A stretch of 64,000 nt of DNA from Nitrososphaerota archaeon (GTDB lineage Archaea; Thermoproteota; Nitrososphaeria; Nitrososphaerales; CADDZS01), in assembly GCA_021325255.1 (NCBI GenBank), contig JAJPHP010000080.1, positions 62,001 through 126,000 on the forward strand. Direction: 5' to 3'. Both the position numbers and the translations under genes were made by a program. The notes beneath the pieces were generated by a model, which had not been told where the DNA came from, did no database searches, and was given only the letters and a program-made list of their open reading frames with translations. Positions 50,378 to 60,088 of this stretch are shown piece by piece. The stretch's first letter is position 1. Each line of letters begins with the position of its first letter.

Positions 50378-52072
50378 ATGAAAATACAAGTGGTAAAACT
50401 ATCTGGATCGCAGTCGCTAATCAAGGCACTCCAAAATGAAGGGGCGAACGTACTTTTTGGAATGCCAGGGGGAGCAAATCTTCCTATCTACGATGAGCTG
50501 TCAAAGTCGGAGATAAGGCATATACTTGTCAGGCATGAGCAGCTCGCAGCGCACATGGCCGACGGTTTTGCACGCGTGTCCAGGAGGCCGGGCGTCTGCC
50601 TTGCGACTTCGGGTCCAGGTGCTACAAATCTTGTTACTGGGATTGCCACCGCCTACATGGACTCGATCCCCATGGTTGCGATCACCGGACAAGTAGCCAC
50701 AACAAGCATAGGAAAGGACGCCTTCCAAGAGTGCGATATTGTCGGCGTCGCAAGTCCAGTCACAAAGTATGCGTTCCAGCCAACCGACCCAGCGACGATT
50801 CCCAGTACGGTAAAGAAGGCATTTTACATTGCAGCATCAGGTCGCCCCGGCCCCGTACTGATTGACATTCCAAAGGACACGCAGACCGCAGAGGCGGAAA
50901 CCCAGTTTCCCGACACCGTGAGAATCAGAGGATACAATCCCGTGGTCGTGCCAGATACCCTGCAGATTGAGAAAGCGCTTGACATTATCCTGAAAGCCGA
51001 ACGGCCCATGATTCTGGCAGGTGGAGGTGTTGCGATTTCAGGAGCCTACGCTGAACTTCAGGCTCTGGCTGAGGCGCTGATGTGCCCGGTCGCCACTACG
51101 TTCAAGGGGAAGGGGGTTTTCAACGAAACCCACCCGCTCGCTCTCGGCCCCATCGGGATGCATGGTCACATAGAGGCAAACCGCCTAATTCTTGAAGCCG
51201 ATGTTTTGCTCGCCGTCGGAACGCGCTTCTCCGACCGCTCCACGGGTAAGGTGAGCGATTTTGTTCCCAAAACAACCGTAATACACATTGACATTGATCC
51301 TTCTGAAATTAACAAGAACAAGGCTGTTGACCTGGGGATCGTGGGAGACGTCAAGGCCTCGCTCAGGGCGCTGCTCGAAGCCTTCATGAGGCGAGCAAGG
51401 CGCAACGAAATCAAAAAGTGGTCTGAAAGATTTCAGGAAGTAAAGGAGAGCTGCAGGAACGAGTGGCACGTCGACATGTCAAAGATATCCGCGATAAGCG
51501 TACTGAAAAAACTTAGAGAAGTCCTTCCTCCCGACGCGCTCGTCACCACAGAAGTAGGCCAATGCCAGATGTGGGCTTCGCTCCACTTCGACGTAATCGA
51601 GCCCGGTACCTTCTACAGCTCCACGGGTCTCGGCACGATGGGCTTTGGGTTTCCTGCCGCCATTGGCGCAAAGGTCGCCGCGCCGAACAGGCCAGTCCTA
51701 GACATTGCAGGTGACGGGAGTTTCAACATGACCGAGGCCGCACTCGCGACCTCGGTTCTCGACAACATCCCGGTAATCGTCGTAATAATGAACAATACGA
51801 TGCTCGGGATGGTTGCGCAGTGGCAGAGGCTGTTCTACGAACGAAGGTATCATGGAGTAAAGCTCTACGGCGTGCCGGATTTTGTCAAATTAGCGGAAGC
51901 TTACAGAGCCCAGGGACTACGGGTCCAATCAATCGACGAGTTTGCAAAGGCGATAAAACTCGGGCTCAGGAGCGACATCGCGACGATAATCGATATCCCG
52001 ATATCTCCAGAGGAGGACGTCTTCCCGTTTGTCGTTCCCGGCACAGCACTGAAGGATATGATCGTAGCATGA
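50378..52072 (+). CDS. ilvB: Acetolactate synthase large subunit
   Basis: Catalytic, TPP-dependent subunit that joins two pyruvates (or pyruvate and 2-oxobutanoate) in branched-chain amino acid synthesis. TPP-site Glu in VRHEQLAAHMADG, the SGPGATNLVTGIA loop, FAD-binding region TGQVATTSIGKDAFQE, and the TPP-Mg motif GDGSFNMTEAAL...NN are all present. 564 residues, normal length. First gene of the operon; its stop overlaps the ilvH ATG (ATGA). Confidence 0.95.
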   Translation: MKIQVVKLSGSQSLIKALQNEGANVLFGMPGGANLPIYDELSKSEIRHILVRHEQLAAHMADGFARVSRRPGVCLATSGPGATNLVTGIATAYMDSIPMVAITGQVATTSIGKDAFQECDIVGVASPVTKYAFQPTDPATIPSTVKKAFYIAASGRPGPVLIDIPKDTQTAEAETQFPDTVRIRGYNPVVVPDTLQIEKALDIILKAERPMILAGGGVAISGAYAELQALAEALMCPVATTFKGKGVFNETHPLALGPIGMHGHIEANRLILEADVLLAVGTRFSDRSTGKVSDFVPKTTVIHIDIDPSEINKNKAVDLGIVGDVKASLRALLEAFMRRARRNEIKKWSERFQEVKESCRNEWHVDMSKISAISVLKKLREVLPPDALVTTEVGQCQMWASLHFDVIEPGTFYSSTGLGTMGFGFPAAIGAKVAAPNRPVLDIAGDGSFNMTEAALATSVLDNIPVIVVIMNNTMLGMVAQWQRLFYERRYHGVKLYGVPDFVKLAEAYRAQGLRVQSIDEFAKAIKLGLRSDIATIIDIPISPEEDVFPFVVPGTALKDMIVA

Positions 52073-52689
52073 GCAGCGTAGCAACAAAGCCCGTCCCGGC
52101 CGCCGAAGCGTCAGATGGATCTAAGAGTAGCGAAGAGGAAGAAACTTCAATCGGCAGGCAGGCCGGAAGAAGCGCTCTTGAGACTGGCGCAAACGAAAAG
52201 AAACAGGCAAGAGACCTAGTCTACGCGATAGTCGAAAACCAACGCGGTGTCCTGCATAGAATTTCGGGTATGTTCCGCGCTAAGGGCTTTAACATCACGA
52301 GCATCTCAATCGGCGAGTCCTCGTCCCCTGACCTCGCGAGAATGACGATCGTGCCAAAGGGAGACGAGGCCGCTCTGCAGCTTCTGGTAAAGCAACTCCA
52401 GAAGATGATTGACGTCATCGAGGTGGGGACAATCAGGCCTGCGGACGCGATAGAAAGAGAACTTGCACTCGTAAAGTTTGAGACACGCGACATGAAGAGC
52501 AAGAACGAGATACTCGAGCTTTCAAACAATCTCGGTGCGCGGGCCGTGGACGTGTCTAGGGATTCGCTGGTCGTGGAGTTTACCGCCACCCCAGAGCGAA
52601 TCGACTACTTCATCAACGAGGCGTCCAAGTCCGGCGCGATCAAGGAGATTGTGAGAACCGGGCTCACTGCCTTAAGAAAAGGACTGTAG
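52069..52689 (+). CDS. ilvH: Acetolactate synthase small (regulatory) subunit
   Basis: 206 residues. ACT domain near residues 48-120 (LVYAIVENQRGVLHRISGMF, GFNITSISIGESS) that binds valine in the family, then the usual C-terminal domain. The first ~45 residues are an added Ser/Glu-rich tail (SEEEETSIGRQAG) not present in typical IlvH (about 160 residues). ATG overlaps the ilvB stop. Confidence 0.93.
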   Translation: MSSVATKPVPAAEASDGSKSSEEEETSIGRQAGRSALETGANEKKQARDLVYAIVENQRGVLHRISGMFRAKGFNITSISIGESSSPDLARMTIVPKGDEAALQLLVKQLQKMIDVIEVGTIRPADAIERELALVKFETRDMKSKNEILELSNNLGARAVDVSRDSLVVEFTATPERIDYFINEASKSGAIKEIVRTGLTALRKGL

Positions 52690-52766
52690 TAGGTCAAGAT
52701 TAAGGAAAGAATTCTCTGCGCGAATAGAGAAGAGGATACAGAAAGAGAGAGGAAAAGGGTGCGAAA

Positions 52767-54362
52767 ATGGAAGAGCAAGGCAAAACTATGAAATCGGCGA
52801 CAGCAGCCGCCCAGGACGTGGTAAAGGTCCCAAAGAGAAGGGTGAGGATCTTCGACACGACGCTGCGCGACGGAGAGCAGACGCCGGGCGTGTCGCTGAC
52901 TACCGAGGAAAAGATCGAGATCGCTGAGGCGCTTGACCAGCTCGGCGTCGACGTGATCGAGGCCGGCTTCCCGATAGTTTCGGAAGGAGAGTTCGCTGCA
53001 GTCAAGGCAATCAACAAACTGGGGCTGCGCTCACAGGTCGCCGCGCTTTCAAGGGTGGATAAGAAGGATATCGATGCCCTAATTTCCTGCGACATTTCAT
53101 ACGGTCACCTCTTCATCGCAACCTCTGACATTCACCTCCAGTACAAGCTGAAGATGACCCGAGAGCAAGCGCTCCGTGCGGCCATCGAGGGCATAGAGTA
53201 CGCGCGTGCACACGGGATGAGGGTAGAGTTCTCGGCCGAGGACGCCACGAGGTCAGACAGAGAATACCTGGCACACGTGCTGGCTGAGGTCTCAAAGCTC
53301 GGAGTAGAAAGAATCGACGTGCCCGATACCGTGGGCACGATGACGCCGGAGGGCTTTGCGGAGATAATCCAGTTCCTCCGGAGCAGGGTGAATATTCCAC
53401 TAAGCACCCACTGCCACGATGATTACGGGCTAGCGGTTGCAAACAGCTTAGCAGGCGTGATCGCGGGCGCAGACCAATCTCACGTGACGATAAATGGACT
53501 AGGGGAGCGCGCCGGAAACGCGTCGTTAGAGGAGTTCGTAATGGCAATCACGCGGCTCTACAACTACGAGACAAACATCAACACGAAGATGCTCTACTCT
53601 ACATCTAGACTGGTAGCAAGAGCAAGCCGGGTACTGGTCCAGCCAAACAAGGCTATAGTCGGGGACAACGCGTTCGGACACGAGTCCGGGATTCACACGC
53701 ACGGTGTCCTTGTTCTCCCTGCAACCTACGAGCCAATGGAACCGGAGCTCGTGGGGGCTAAGAGGAGGATCCAGGCTGGAAAGCACGCTGGCTCTCACGG
53801 AATTGCAGCTCAGCTGAAATCGCTCGGAATCGAGGCGACAAACGAGGAAATCAAAAGAGTAGTTCAAAAGGTCAAGATACTGGGCGATATGGGCAAGACT
53901 GTAACGGATGTGGACCTGGACAGGATCGCACGCGACGTAATCGGCATAGAGCGCAGCATACCCTTCCTCAAGATCACAGACCTCGCCGTGGTAACAGGAA
54001 TAAACACTGTCCCGACAGCTTCTGTGAGACTCACGGTCGGAGGAAACCAGATTATCACGGTCGCGGAGACTGGAAACGGGCCGGTGGATGCGGTCGCAAG
54101 GGCAATACAGAAGGTCACCGACAGGTTCACTAAAGTGAAGCTGAAGGAATACCGGCTGGAAGCGATCACGGGCGGAACAAACGCCGACGCCGAAGTGGTG
54201 ATCAAGGTGGAGGACGAAAATGGGCAGGTGTCGACGGCCTCCTCTACTGGACCTGACATCATCATGGCGAGCGTCGACGCGATGATAAGTGGGATAAACG
54301 AGATTACTCTCAGAAAGTCCCGAAGCTCACAGCAGAGTGCGAAAATGATTCCTACGCCCTAA
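52767..54362 (+). CDS. leuA: 2-isopropylmalate synthase (or close citramalate synthase relative)
   Basis: 531 residues. TIM-barrel motifs are complete: DTTLRDGEQTPGVSL, metal pair HCHDD (STHCHDDYGLAVANS), NGLGERAGNASLEE. The C-terminal ~130 residues form the LeuA regulatory domain (TVGGNQIITVAETGNGPVDA). Converts 2-oxoisovalerate and acetyl-CoA to 2-isopropylmalate; citramalate synthase activity cannot be excluded. The basic N-terminus of about 28 residues is extra. Confidence 0.9.
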   Translation: MEEQGKTMKSATAAAQDVVKVPKRRVRIFDTTLRDGEQTPGVSLTTEEKIEIAEALDQLGVDVIEAGFPIVSEGEFAAVKAINKLGLRSQVAALSRVDKKDIDALISCDISYGHLFIATSDIHLQYKLKMTREQALRAAIEGIEYARAHGMRVEFSAEDATRSDREYLAHVLAEVSKLGVERIDVPDTVGTMTPEGFAEIIQFLRSRVNIPLSTHCHDDYGLAVANSLAGVIAGADQSHVTINGLGERAGNASLEEFVMAITRLYNYETNINTKMLYSTSRLVARASRVLVQPNKAIVGDNAFGHESGIHTHGVLVLPATYEPMEPELVGAKRRIQAGKHAGSHGIAAQLKSLGIEATNEEIKRVVQKVKILGDMGKTVTDVDLDRIARDVIGIERSIPFLKITDLAVVTGINTVPTASVRLTVGGNQIITVAETGNGPVDAVARAIQKVTDRFTKVKLKEYRLEAITGGTNADAEVVIKVEDENGQVSTASSTGPDIIMASVDAMISGINEITLRKSRSSQQSAKMIPTP

Positions 54363-54452
54363 ATCGACTCGCATGCAAAGTCGGTCTATAAACGCAAAAA
54401 GACGAAGAAAAAAGTAACAGAAGAAGGAAAAGGAGTGTAATACGCAGGGGAG

Positions 54453-55772
54453 TTGCCGCGCGCTTACAGAGTTTCATTCATCGAAGGAGACGGAATCGGC
54501 CCAGAGATACTTTCGGCGAGCAGATCTGTCCTCGAAACTCTCAGCGAATGCTTCAACCTGAACTTCGAGTTCATCGCGACGCCGGCCGGTGATCGAGCCC
54601 TGGCGAAGACAGGTGAGGCTCTCCCTAGGGAGAGCTTCATCGCGATAAAAGAGTCCGATGTCTGCCTCAAGGCTCCCGTCGGTGAAACCGCAAAGGAGAC
54701 GATTCTCAAGATACGCCAAGACTTGGACCTCTACGCAAACATCCGCCCCGCGCGGAATTACGTGTTTGTCGAGAGCAGGTTCAAGAACGTTGATCTCGTA
54801 ATTGTGCGGGAGAACACCGAGGACATCTACGTGGGAAGGGAGTTCGAAGAGCATGACGGAAAGAGGGCGACCGCACTCAAAGTCACGACTGAAAAAGCGA
54901 GTAAAAGAATCGCGAAGGTGGCTTTTGAAATGGCAGCCTCACGCCAAGTAAACAGAGAAAGGGAGGAGAAGCGAGACGACAGCGACTCGTATTACTCGCA
55001 ATCCGCTCGCACTGATGCATACCTGATATCGGATGAGAAAAGACAACAACCGGAAATTCCCGGTAGAGGCGTCGGCCGAAACTTCCCTAGCGTGACATGC
55101 GTGCACAAGTCCAACGTCTTGCCAAAGACAGACGGGCTCTTTGTAAAGAGCTGCACCGTCGTCGCTGAGGGGTATCCTTCGATAAAATTTTCCACAATGT
55201 ATGTTGACACAGCGGCGATGTCGCTCGTCAGGAACCCAGAGTCCTTCGACGTGATAGTGACGTCAAATATGTACGGCGACATTCTGTCTGACGAGGCCTC
55301 TCAGGTCGTGGGTGGCCTTGGCATCGCGGCCTCGGCGAATCTGGGAGACGGATTTGCCCTCTTTGAGCCGGTTCACGGCTGTGCGCCAGACATTGCGGGA
55401 AAGGGGATCGCAAACCCCATTTCGATGATATTCACTGCGAAGATGATGCTCGACTGGCTCGGAACTAAGAGATCCGATGAAAACTGCCTCGCAGCCTCGC
55501 TCGCAATAGATCGAGCAGTGTCCGCAGTTGGCGCAAGAGGAGTCCTCACTCCAGACATCGGCGGGGCATCGAGCACTGCGGAGGTAACCAGGGAAATTTG
55601 CAGCGAGATCCGAGAGATGTACGGCGAAGATGGGGAGCGAGTAAGAGGTATGACGAAAAAAGGTTCAGGCATGCGTGCGGGAAGACAAGGAGAAGAATCG
55701 CGCCCAATTGGTGAGGTTGTCGGTTTAGAAAACAGCAATCGAAAGGATGTGTTGTTGAAGAAAAAATGGTAG
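54453..55772 (+). CDS. leuB: 3-isopropylmalate dehydrogenase with internal insertion
   Basis: 439 residues, longer than the usual 330-360. Motifs: FIEGDGIGPEI, LDLYANIRPARNY, VRENTEDIYVG, HKSNVLPKTDGLF, NMYGDILSDEA, and FEPVHGCAPDIAGKGIANP. An unusual charged insertion of about 45 residues lies after the helix KVAFEMAASRQV (NREREEKRDDSDSYYSQ and following), and the C-terminus adds about 40 residues. TTG start. Membership in the isocitrate/isopropylmalate dehydrogenase family is sure; context makes LeuB the likely role. Confidence 0.88.
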   Translation: MPRAYRVSFIEGDGIGPEILSASRSVLETLSECFNLNFEFIATPAGDRALAKTGEALPRESFIAIKESDVCLKAPVGETAKETILKIRQDLDLYANIRPARNYVFVESRFKNVDLVIVRENTEDIYVGREFEEHDGKRATALKVTTEKASKRIAKVAFEMAASRQVNREREEKRDDSDSYYSQSARTDAYLISDEKRQQPEIPGRGVGRNFPSVTCVHKSNVLPKTDGLFVKSCTVVAEGYPSIKFSTMYVDTAAMSLVRNPESFDVIVTSNMYGDILSDEASQVVGGLGIAASANLGDGFALFEPVHGCAPDIAGKGIANPISMIFTAKMMLDWLGTKRSDENCLAASLAIDRAVSAVGARGVLTPDIGGASSTAEVTREICSEIREMYGEDGERVRGMTKKGSGMRAGRQGEESRPIGEVVGLENSNRKDVLLKKKW

Positions 55773-56737
55773 TCGAGTTAGAGCAGGCTTCGATGGAACA
55801 ATCCAACAAAGTAAAGCCGGAGATTCAGAAGACAAAGTACGTGTGGATGAACGGCAAGCTGGTCGGATGGGACGAGGCGACCGTCCCCGTCATGACCCAC
55901 GCGCTTCACTACGGCACGGGTGTCTTCGAGGGAATAAGGGGATACGGGACCAACGGGAACCTCAACCTCTTCAGGTTGCGTGATCACTTTGAGAGGTTGA
56001 TCAACTCCGCAAAGATATGCGACATTGAAACAAAGTACACAGCTGACGAGCTGAGCGAGGCATGCGTCATGCTGCTCAGGTCCATCGAGATGAAGGACGA
56101 TTGCTACATCCGTCCGATTATCTTTGTAGGATTTTCTGGAATAAACCTGGGATTCATCAACTACCCTGTTGAGGCGGCCATCCTAGCTTTTCCATTCAAG
56201 CACTACTTTGGCAAGCCGGGCCTTGATGTTTGCATCTCGACTTGGACGAGGCTCTACGATCCTGTGACCCCACCGATGGCAAAGATCTGCGGGAACTACG
56301 TGAACTCTGTGTTTGCAAAGAGGGAAGCGGCGAAGAACGGCTATGACGAAGCGATAATGCTCAATGTGGAGGGGAAGGTTTCGGAAGGGACTGGCGAGAA
56401 CATATTCGTGGTAAAGAAAGGCAAGATGTACACCCCGCCGATTGGTGCGTCAATCCTTGACGGTATCACCAGAAATACGGTGATGGAACTTGCGAAGGAG
56501 GTCGTTGGAATTGAAGTGGTCGAAAGAGACATTGCAAGGTCGGAGCTCTACACCGCTGATGAAGTCTTCCTGACCGGAACAGCGGCGGGCATCGCGCCGG
56601 TGTTGTCGATAGATCGACGCAAGGTGGCAAAGGGGACCGTGGGCCCGCTGACGAGAGATCTCGGAGAGGCCTACAATGCGCTAGTCATGGGAAGAATGAA
56701 CTATGGTCACGACGACTGGGTGACCAAGGTATACTGA
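55766..56737 (+). CDS. ilvE: Branched-chain amino acid aminotransferase
   Basis: Fold type IV PLP aminotransferase of 323 residues. Start of the fold: VWMNGKLVGWDEATVPVMTH, PLP lysine in AKICGNYVNSVFAKREA, glutamate in EGTGENIFVV, and LTGTAAGIAPV near the end. It catalyses the last step for valine, leucine and isoleucine. Its ATG lies inside the leuB end (seven-base overlap), so the two are coupled. Confidence 0.93.
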   Translation: MVVELEQASMEQSNKVKPEIQKTKYVWMNGKLVGWDEATVPVMTHALHYGTGVFEGIRGYGTNGNLNLFRLRDHFERLINSAKICDIETKYTADELSEACVMLLRSIEMKDDCYIRPIIFVGFSGINLGFINYPVEAAILAFPFKHYFGKPGLDVCISTWTRLYDPVTPPMAKICGNYVNSVFAKREAAKNGYDEAIMLNVEGKVSEGTGENIFVVKKGKMYTPPIGASILDGITRNTVMELAKEVVGIEVVERDIARSELYTADEVFLTGTAAGIAPVLSIDRRKVAKGTVGPLTRDLGEAYNALVMGRMNYGHDDWVTKVY

Positions 56738-56760
56738 GAGAGCGAGAATTTGTTTTTGGA

Positions 56761-58008
56761 GTGATCGAGAAGAAAATGATGATGAGTAACCAGGAAGAAG
56801 AGAGGAAGCAGCAAGTAGCAGCAACCGAAGGAGCCGCAAAAGCGATCTACGACGACGATGTCACCTCGACGCAGGTCAAAAAGAACGAAGTAATCGCGGT
56901 ACTCGGTTACGGAATCCAGGGCAGGGCTCAGGCGAGCAACCTTAGCGATTCTGGGTTCAGAGTCGTGGTCGGCCTGCGCAAGGGGGGGAAATCATGGGAC
57001 CTAGCAAAGAGCGACGGACACAAGGTGATGGACGTCGTGGAAGCCGCGAAGGCGGCGGACATTATCCACATGCTCGTCCCGGACATGGTTCAGGGTGATG
57101 TTTACAGGGAAATCGAACCGTACGTGACGCCTGGAAAGGCGCTCAGCTTCTCGCACGGGGCAGCAATACACTGGGGTTGGATCAAATCACCTCCGGGTGT
57201 TGACGTATTCATGGTAGCTCCGAAGGCGCCGGGACAGAGGGTCAGGGAGGTCTACCTCCAAGGATTCGGCACACCATCGATCGTCGCAGTGCACCAGGAT
57301 GCGACGGGCAGAGCTTGGGACAGGACGCTGGAGCTTGCCAAGGGGATTGGAAGTACAAGAGCCGGAGTCATCAAGACCACGTTCAAGGAGGAGACCGAGA
57401 GCGATTGGTTCGGAGAGCAGGTCGACCTCTGCGGAGGGGTTGATCGCCTAATTAGAAAGGCGTTCGAGGTTCTCGTCGAGAACGGCTACCAGCCGGAGAT
57501 CGCGTACTTTGAGTGCCTGCACGAGCTCAAGCTCATAGTGGATCTTATCCAGAGGTACGGTATCTCTGGGATGTACAGGGGAGTCAGCGAGACTGCGAGG
57601 TTCGGAGGGCTCACGGTGGGAGGCAATGTGATCAACGAGGAGACGAAAGAACGGATGCGCAGCGCTCTCAGGGATATCCAGTCCGGAGCTTTCGCTGACC
57701 GGTGGGTCAACGCCTACAAGAACGAACAGGCTCGAGCCTTTGAGAAGTACATGGACGAACTGGATGCTCACCCGATAGAGCAGGTCGGAAGAAGACTAAG
57801 GCGCATGATGTGGCCGGAGGATGCCCTGCAATCGCAATCGTCGAAGGTAGCGAGCTGGTCAAAGCTTCAGCAGCAGCACGGTGAGAGGAAGGGTGGCGCA
57901 ATAACAAGAAAGAGTGGCAAAGCTACCTCTTCGTCGCGCGCTGTGGCGAGCAAGAAGACGCAGAGGAAGCAGCGAAGGAAAACTACTACGACGAGGGGCA
58001 GAAAGTAA
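56761..58008 (+). CDS. ilvC: Ketol-acid reductoisomerase with long basic C-terminal tail
   Basis: 415 residues. Class I KARI: Rossmann GYGIQGRAQASNL, cofactor loop GLRKGGKSWDLA, helical domain AYFECLHELKLIVDL and the metal Glu in GMYRGVSETARFG. The usual enzyme ends near residue 345; here about 60 extra residues are rich in Lys, Arg, Ser and Thr (RKTTTTRGRK at the end), like a histone H1 tail. GTG start with an ATG cluster a few codons later. Works between acetolactate synthase and dihydroxyacid dehydratase. Confidence 0.92.
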   Translation: MIEKKMMMSNQEEERKQQVAATEGAAKAIYDDDVTSTQVKKNEVIAVLGYGIQGRAQASNLSDSGFRVVVGLRKGGKSWDLAKSDGHKVMDVVEAAKAADIIHMLVPDMVQGDVYREIEPYVTPGKALSFSHGAAIHWGWIKSPPGVDVFMVAPKAPGQRVREVYLQGFGTPSIVAVHQDATGRAWDRTLELAKGIGSTRAGVIKTTFKEETESDWFGEQVDLCGGVDRLIRKAFEVLVENGYQPEIAYFECLHELKLIVDLIQRYGISGMYRGVSETARFGGLTVGGNVINEETKERMRSALRDIQSGAFADRWVNAYKNEQARAFEKYMDELDAHPIEQVGRRLRRMMWPEDALQSQSSKVASWSKLQQQHGERKGGAITRKSGKATSSSRAVASKKTQRKQRRKTTTTRGRK

Positions 58009-58159
58009 GGCTAGTAACCAATCACAAACACGCGCCACAGAAAAGAGACACGCAAAGTGGCAATCTTTCTACACTCTTCGTGCGTGCTTTCTCATTCCCG
58101 CAGGCGTGTGTGCGTTGGCGTCCAAGCAAGAACAGAAGGAAATGTGAAGAAACGGGCCA

Positions 58160-60076
58160 ATGGTAAAAAACTCGAAGGAAGGCAACCGGGCAAAAGCCAC
58201 TGGAGATCAAGAGGGTAACAGTGGCACGAGCTCTCCGCGTCCTGCCTATTCCAAGATAGAGATACTTGATGCCACACTCAGGGAAAGAACCTTCGGCGTC
58301 TCGTTTGCGCTTGGAGAAAAGCTCTCGATTGCCAGCATGCTTGATTCGCTTGGCGTCGATTTCATCGAGTATGCCCTACCAAAGAATGCAAGCGGACGGG
58401 AAGGTGCGTCTTCTTCTGCTGCTACCAGTTTTTCAAATCAACTTTCATCGGTTTTAAGGCGGGGAACTCAGGCTATCCTGCAATACTCCGAGAATGCACC
58501 TTCTGCTCGAGATGATGCTAATGAAGGCAAGACGCAAGTTGGCGAAGAGAATGGCGACGAAAATCATGGATCGTCGATTCCCTCAAGTATAGTCAGCGTC
58601 AGGGCAGACTGCTGGAGGTCGCATCTGATAGAGCCGTTCTCGCATAGAAGAATCGATCCAGACGAAAATCTGAGGAAACTAAAATCCAGGATTTCGGCGC
58701 TTGGAGAAGCGCATGGAAAGGACGTCTTCTTCTCCGCGGATCACTTTTTTGACGGTTATTCTGAAGATTCTGTTTACGCCCTATCAATAATCAAGGCAGC
58801 CGCGGAGGCGGGTGCTTCCAGAGTCGTGCTTTGCGACTCGAGAGGCATCGCCACGCCAGATCAAGTGGCAAAAGCTGTGAAACTCGTCGTAAGTAATCTG
58901 TCGAATGAGCATGAAGAAATCCTGGTTGGGATATGCGCGCACAACGACTGCGGCCTGGCCGTTGCAAATACGCTTGCTGCTGTTAGCGCTGGTGCAAAGC
59001 ATGTCCAGTGCACAATCAACGGGCTTGGCGAGCGCGCCGGATGCGCGGACCTTTGCCAAGTCCTCCCCCTGCTCAATTTGAGACTCGGATACACGACGCT
59101 CAACTCGCCTCTCCCAAAGGAACGGCAGCTCCTATCACTGAGGGCGCTTTCAAGGAAGGTCTCTGACGTTTCGGGCATCGTATCGTCGCAGAGACCATTT
59201 GTGGGAGAAAGAGCATTCGCACACAGCGACCCATCCCATGTCGCTTCTGTTTCCTACAGCCCCGACACTTACGAGACTATCAATCCTGCCTTCGTGGGCA
59301 ACGCGAGGAAGATGGGAGTCGACGACGCATCCCTAATCCTCGGCGAGATGTGGGAGCTAGGGCTTTACTCAAAGGAAAGGGAGGCGGTGGCGAGCAATGT
59401 GATCGCGAAGATGAACGATCTCGAAGCTCGTGGCTACAAATTCGATGACGCAAAAGCGAGCGTCCATCTGCTCATCCTTGACACCCTAGAAGTTGAGATT
59501 CAGCCTTTCCAAGTACTTCGATGGGAGACGAGCACGATAAGCAAGGTTGGCGCCCAGCCCGAGGTCAATGGTACAATCGAGGTTGCAATCGAAGAAGGTC
59601 ATGGAGAGGACAAGAAGATGAAAAACGTTATCGCCTCGGCAAAGGGAGTCGGCCCTATACACGCTATCGACCTCGCCCTAAGAAGGGCACTCGAGAGCGA
59701 ATTTCCTGAACTCAAGGATCTCAAACTCATCAGCTATTCGCTGAACATCGTAGACTCTCTTAACGGGACGGCCGCGGCGGCAAGGGCTAGAACAGAATTC
59801 GCAGATCGGGGGCCTTCACAGGTCGACAACATGTCGATGAGCGGTTCTCTTTCACCCGCCGAGGCAAACGCATCTTCGTCGGAGTCTCCTGGTACACCGG
59901 CCGCCAGCTCTATGACTTGGGCGACCACGGCCGTTTCGGATGACGTGCTAGATGCGAGCATACGAGCTTTGATTGACGGCTATAGATACAAGCTGATTTT
60001 CAAGAGCAGCAGCGCGAGGTTCGCGCTACCTGACTGGAAAGTTGCGCTGAGTTGGAGATACTCTGAGAGGTGCTAG
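58160..60076 (+). CDS. Divergent LeuA/homocitrate synthase-family protein (second copy)
   Basis: 638 residues with the LeuA layout, but the key sites differ: DATLRERTFGVSF in place of D-T-T-L-R-D-G-E-Q, and the metal pair H-x-H is C-A-H (GICAHNDCGLAVAN). NGLGERAGCADL is kept, as is the C-terminal regulatory domain (AKGVGPIHAIDLALRRAL). Two low-complexity insertions, near residues 75-135 and 545-605, add length. It may make citramalate, homocitrate or another acid, or regulate LeuA. Placed between ilvC and leuC on the same strand. Confidence 0.75.
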   Translation: MVKNSKEGNRAKATGDQEGNSGTSSPRPAYSKIEILDATLRERTFGVSFALGEKLSIASMLDSLGVDFIEYALPKNASGREGASSSAATSFSNQLSSVLRRGTQAILQYSENAPSARDDANEGKTQVGEENGDENHGSSIPSSIVSVRADCWRSHLIEPFSHRRIDPDENLRKLKSRISALGEAHGKDVFFSADHFFDGYSEDSVYALSIIKAAAEAGASRVVLCDSRGIATPDQVAKAVKLVVSNLSNEHEEILVGICAHNDCGLAVANTLAAVSAGAKHVQCTINGLGERAGCADLCQVLPLLNLRLGYTTLNSPLPKERQLLSLRALSRKVSDVSGIVSSQRPFVGERAFAHSDPSHVASVSYSPDTYETINPAFVGNARKMGVDDASLILGEMWELGLYSKEREAVASNVIAKMNDLEARGYKFDDAKASVHLLILDTLEVEIQPFQVLRWETSTISKVGAQPEVNGTIEVAIEEGHGEDKKMKNVIASAKGVGPIHAIDLALRRALESEFPELKDLKLISYSLNIVDSLNGTAAAARARTEFADRGPSQVDNMSMSGSLSPAEANASSSESPGTPAASSMTWATTAVSDDVLDASIRALIDGYRYKLIFKSSSARFALPDWKVALSWRYSERC

Positions 60077-60088
60077 GGGTTAGAAGAT

